From Spiroplasma kunkelii CR2-3x (lineage in GTDB: Bacteria; Bacillota_I; Bacilli_A; Mycoplasmatales; Mycoplasmataceae): a stretch of DNA of 64,000 nucleotides. The position numbers were made by a program, and so were the translations under genes. The stretch is taken from assembly GCF_001274875.1 (NCBI RefSeq), contig NZ_CP010899.1, positions 1,399,927 through 1,463,926 of the forward strand, written 5' to 3'. A model generated the notes under the pieces. It did no database searches. It was given only the letters and a program-made list of their open reading frames with translations, and was not told the origin of the DNA. Below are positions 63,681 to 64,000 of the stretch, one piece after another (the first letter of the stretch is position 1; every line of letters begins with the position of its first letter).

Positions 63681-64000
63681 TAATTCAGTTTAATAAATAC
63701 TCTATTTAAAATATTTTTTTATTTTATAATAATAGTTAATAGTTAATATATTTTTTAATAAAATTAATTATACCATATTTTAATTTGTTATTAGCAATTT
63801 TTTCGATAATATTTACATTAATAAAAATTATTGTAAAATTTTATCACTTTCCACAATAAAAAACAATTTACACCATAAAATGTTAATAATGTGAAAAACA
63901 ATAAAAATAATCAATAAAAACAATACTTTTAAAGATAATATAAAAAATATTTAATATAGAAAACTATTAATTTTTATTAATTTTGCTCATTTTTTAATAC
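63681..64000. other. AT-rich right edge, possible approach to oriC
   Basis: No frame. There are two DnaA-box-like 9-mers: TTTCCACAA near 63847 and TGTGAAAAA near 63891 (reverse TTTTTCACA). Gene order rpmH-rnpA-yidC-jag implies that dnaA lies nearby, outside the window. Confidence 0.4.

Overview
The window is Spiroplasma chromosome (Mollicutes). Base composition is very AT-rich, and UGA has to be read as tryptophan in nearly every gene, including those on the mobile elements. The housekeeping genes (rpmH-rnpA-yidC-jag, rpsF-ssb-rpsR, prfA-prmC-tdk, tsaC, guaB) are typical of the genus. I cannot decide between the citri and ixodetis clades, but the lineage carries many mobile elements and decaying genes.

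Layout. (1) 1-10.2 kb, minus strand: a housekeeping block running from rpmE and a nitroreductase through a degenerate ABC-type ATPase, nrnA, tdk, prfA, prmC, a 477-aa membrane protein and tsaC, with two small pseudogenes. (2) 10.9-39.4 kb: an almost complete integrative conjugative element (ICE) of the mycoplasma type, inserted into a NADH oxidase/CoA-disulfide reductase gene. It has 21-bp imperfect terminal inverted repeats and a 10-bp direct repeat of the target; joining the flanks at that repeat restores one reading frame. In order it holds a structured RNA, a cluster of very small genes with a pentapeptide protein, an orphan C5 DNA methyltransferase, pilin-like and VirB6-like membrane proteins, an ABC exporter, a zinc-metallopeptidase lipoprotein, a 1171-aa surface protein, a VirB4 ATPase, an orphan N4/N6 methyltransferase, an ECF-S-like membrane protein, a hairpin that may be oriT, a MobV relaxase, a VirD4 coupling protein broken by one TAA, a second structured RNA, an SF1 helicase fused to a nuclease-like domain, and an intact UPF0236/Mbov_0401-type transposase. 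(3) 39.4-42.6 kb: fragments of the oxidase, a cystine-type symporter and a YhgE-like membrane protein.

(4) 42.7-49.5 kb: rpsF-ssb-rpsR with a probable S6:S18 leader, ispD, an AsnA-like protein with a degenerate active site, lysS, a broken dusB and a MacB-type ATPase. (5) 49.6-59.0 kb: a graveyard of mobile DNA. It contains a second, decayed ICE left end, a third structured RNA with its own small-gene module, a minus-strand tailed-phage segment whose large terminase is still open, and a plectrovirus-like remnant with an IS30 transposase. (6) 59.3-64 kb: jag, yidC, rnpA, rpmH and guaB, the last preceded by a guanine-type purine riboswitch. Gene order suggests that oriC/dnaA lies just past the right edge.

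How the genes work together. The ICE appears to mobilise through the relaxase and hairpin, a VirB4/VirB6/pilin channel and (formerly) VirD4, and to integrate by a DDE transposase acting on the terminal repeats. Because VirD4 is interrupted, this copy is probably unable to transfer itself. Its cargo (methyltransferases, helicase-nuclease, small acidic and pentapeptide proteins) looks suited to conflict with restriction or phages; that is inference.

Limits. All reading was by eye, without database searches. Many frameshifts fall in A/T homopolymers, so some pseudogenes could be sequencing errors.
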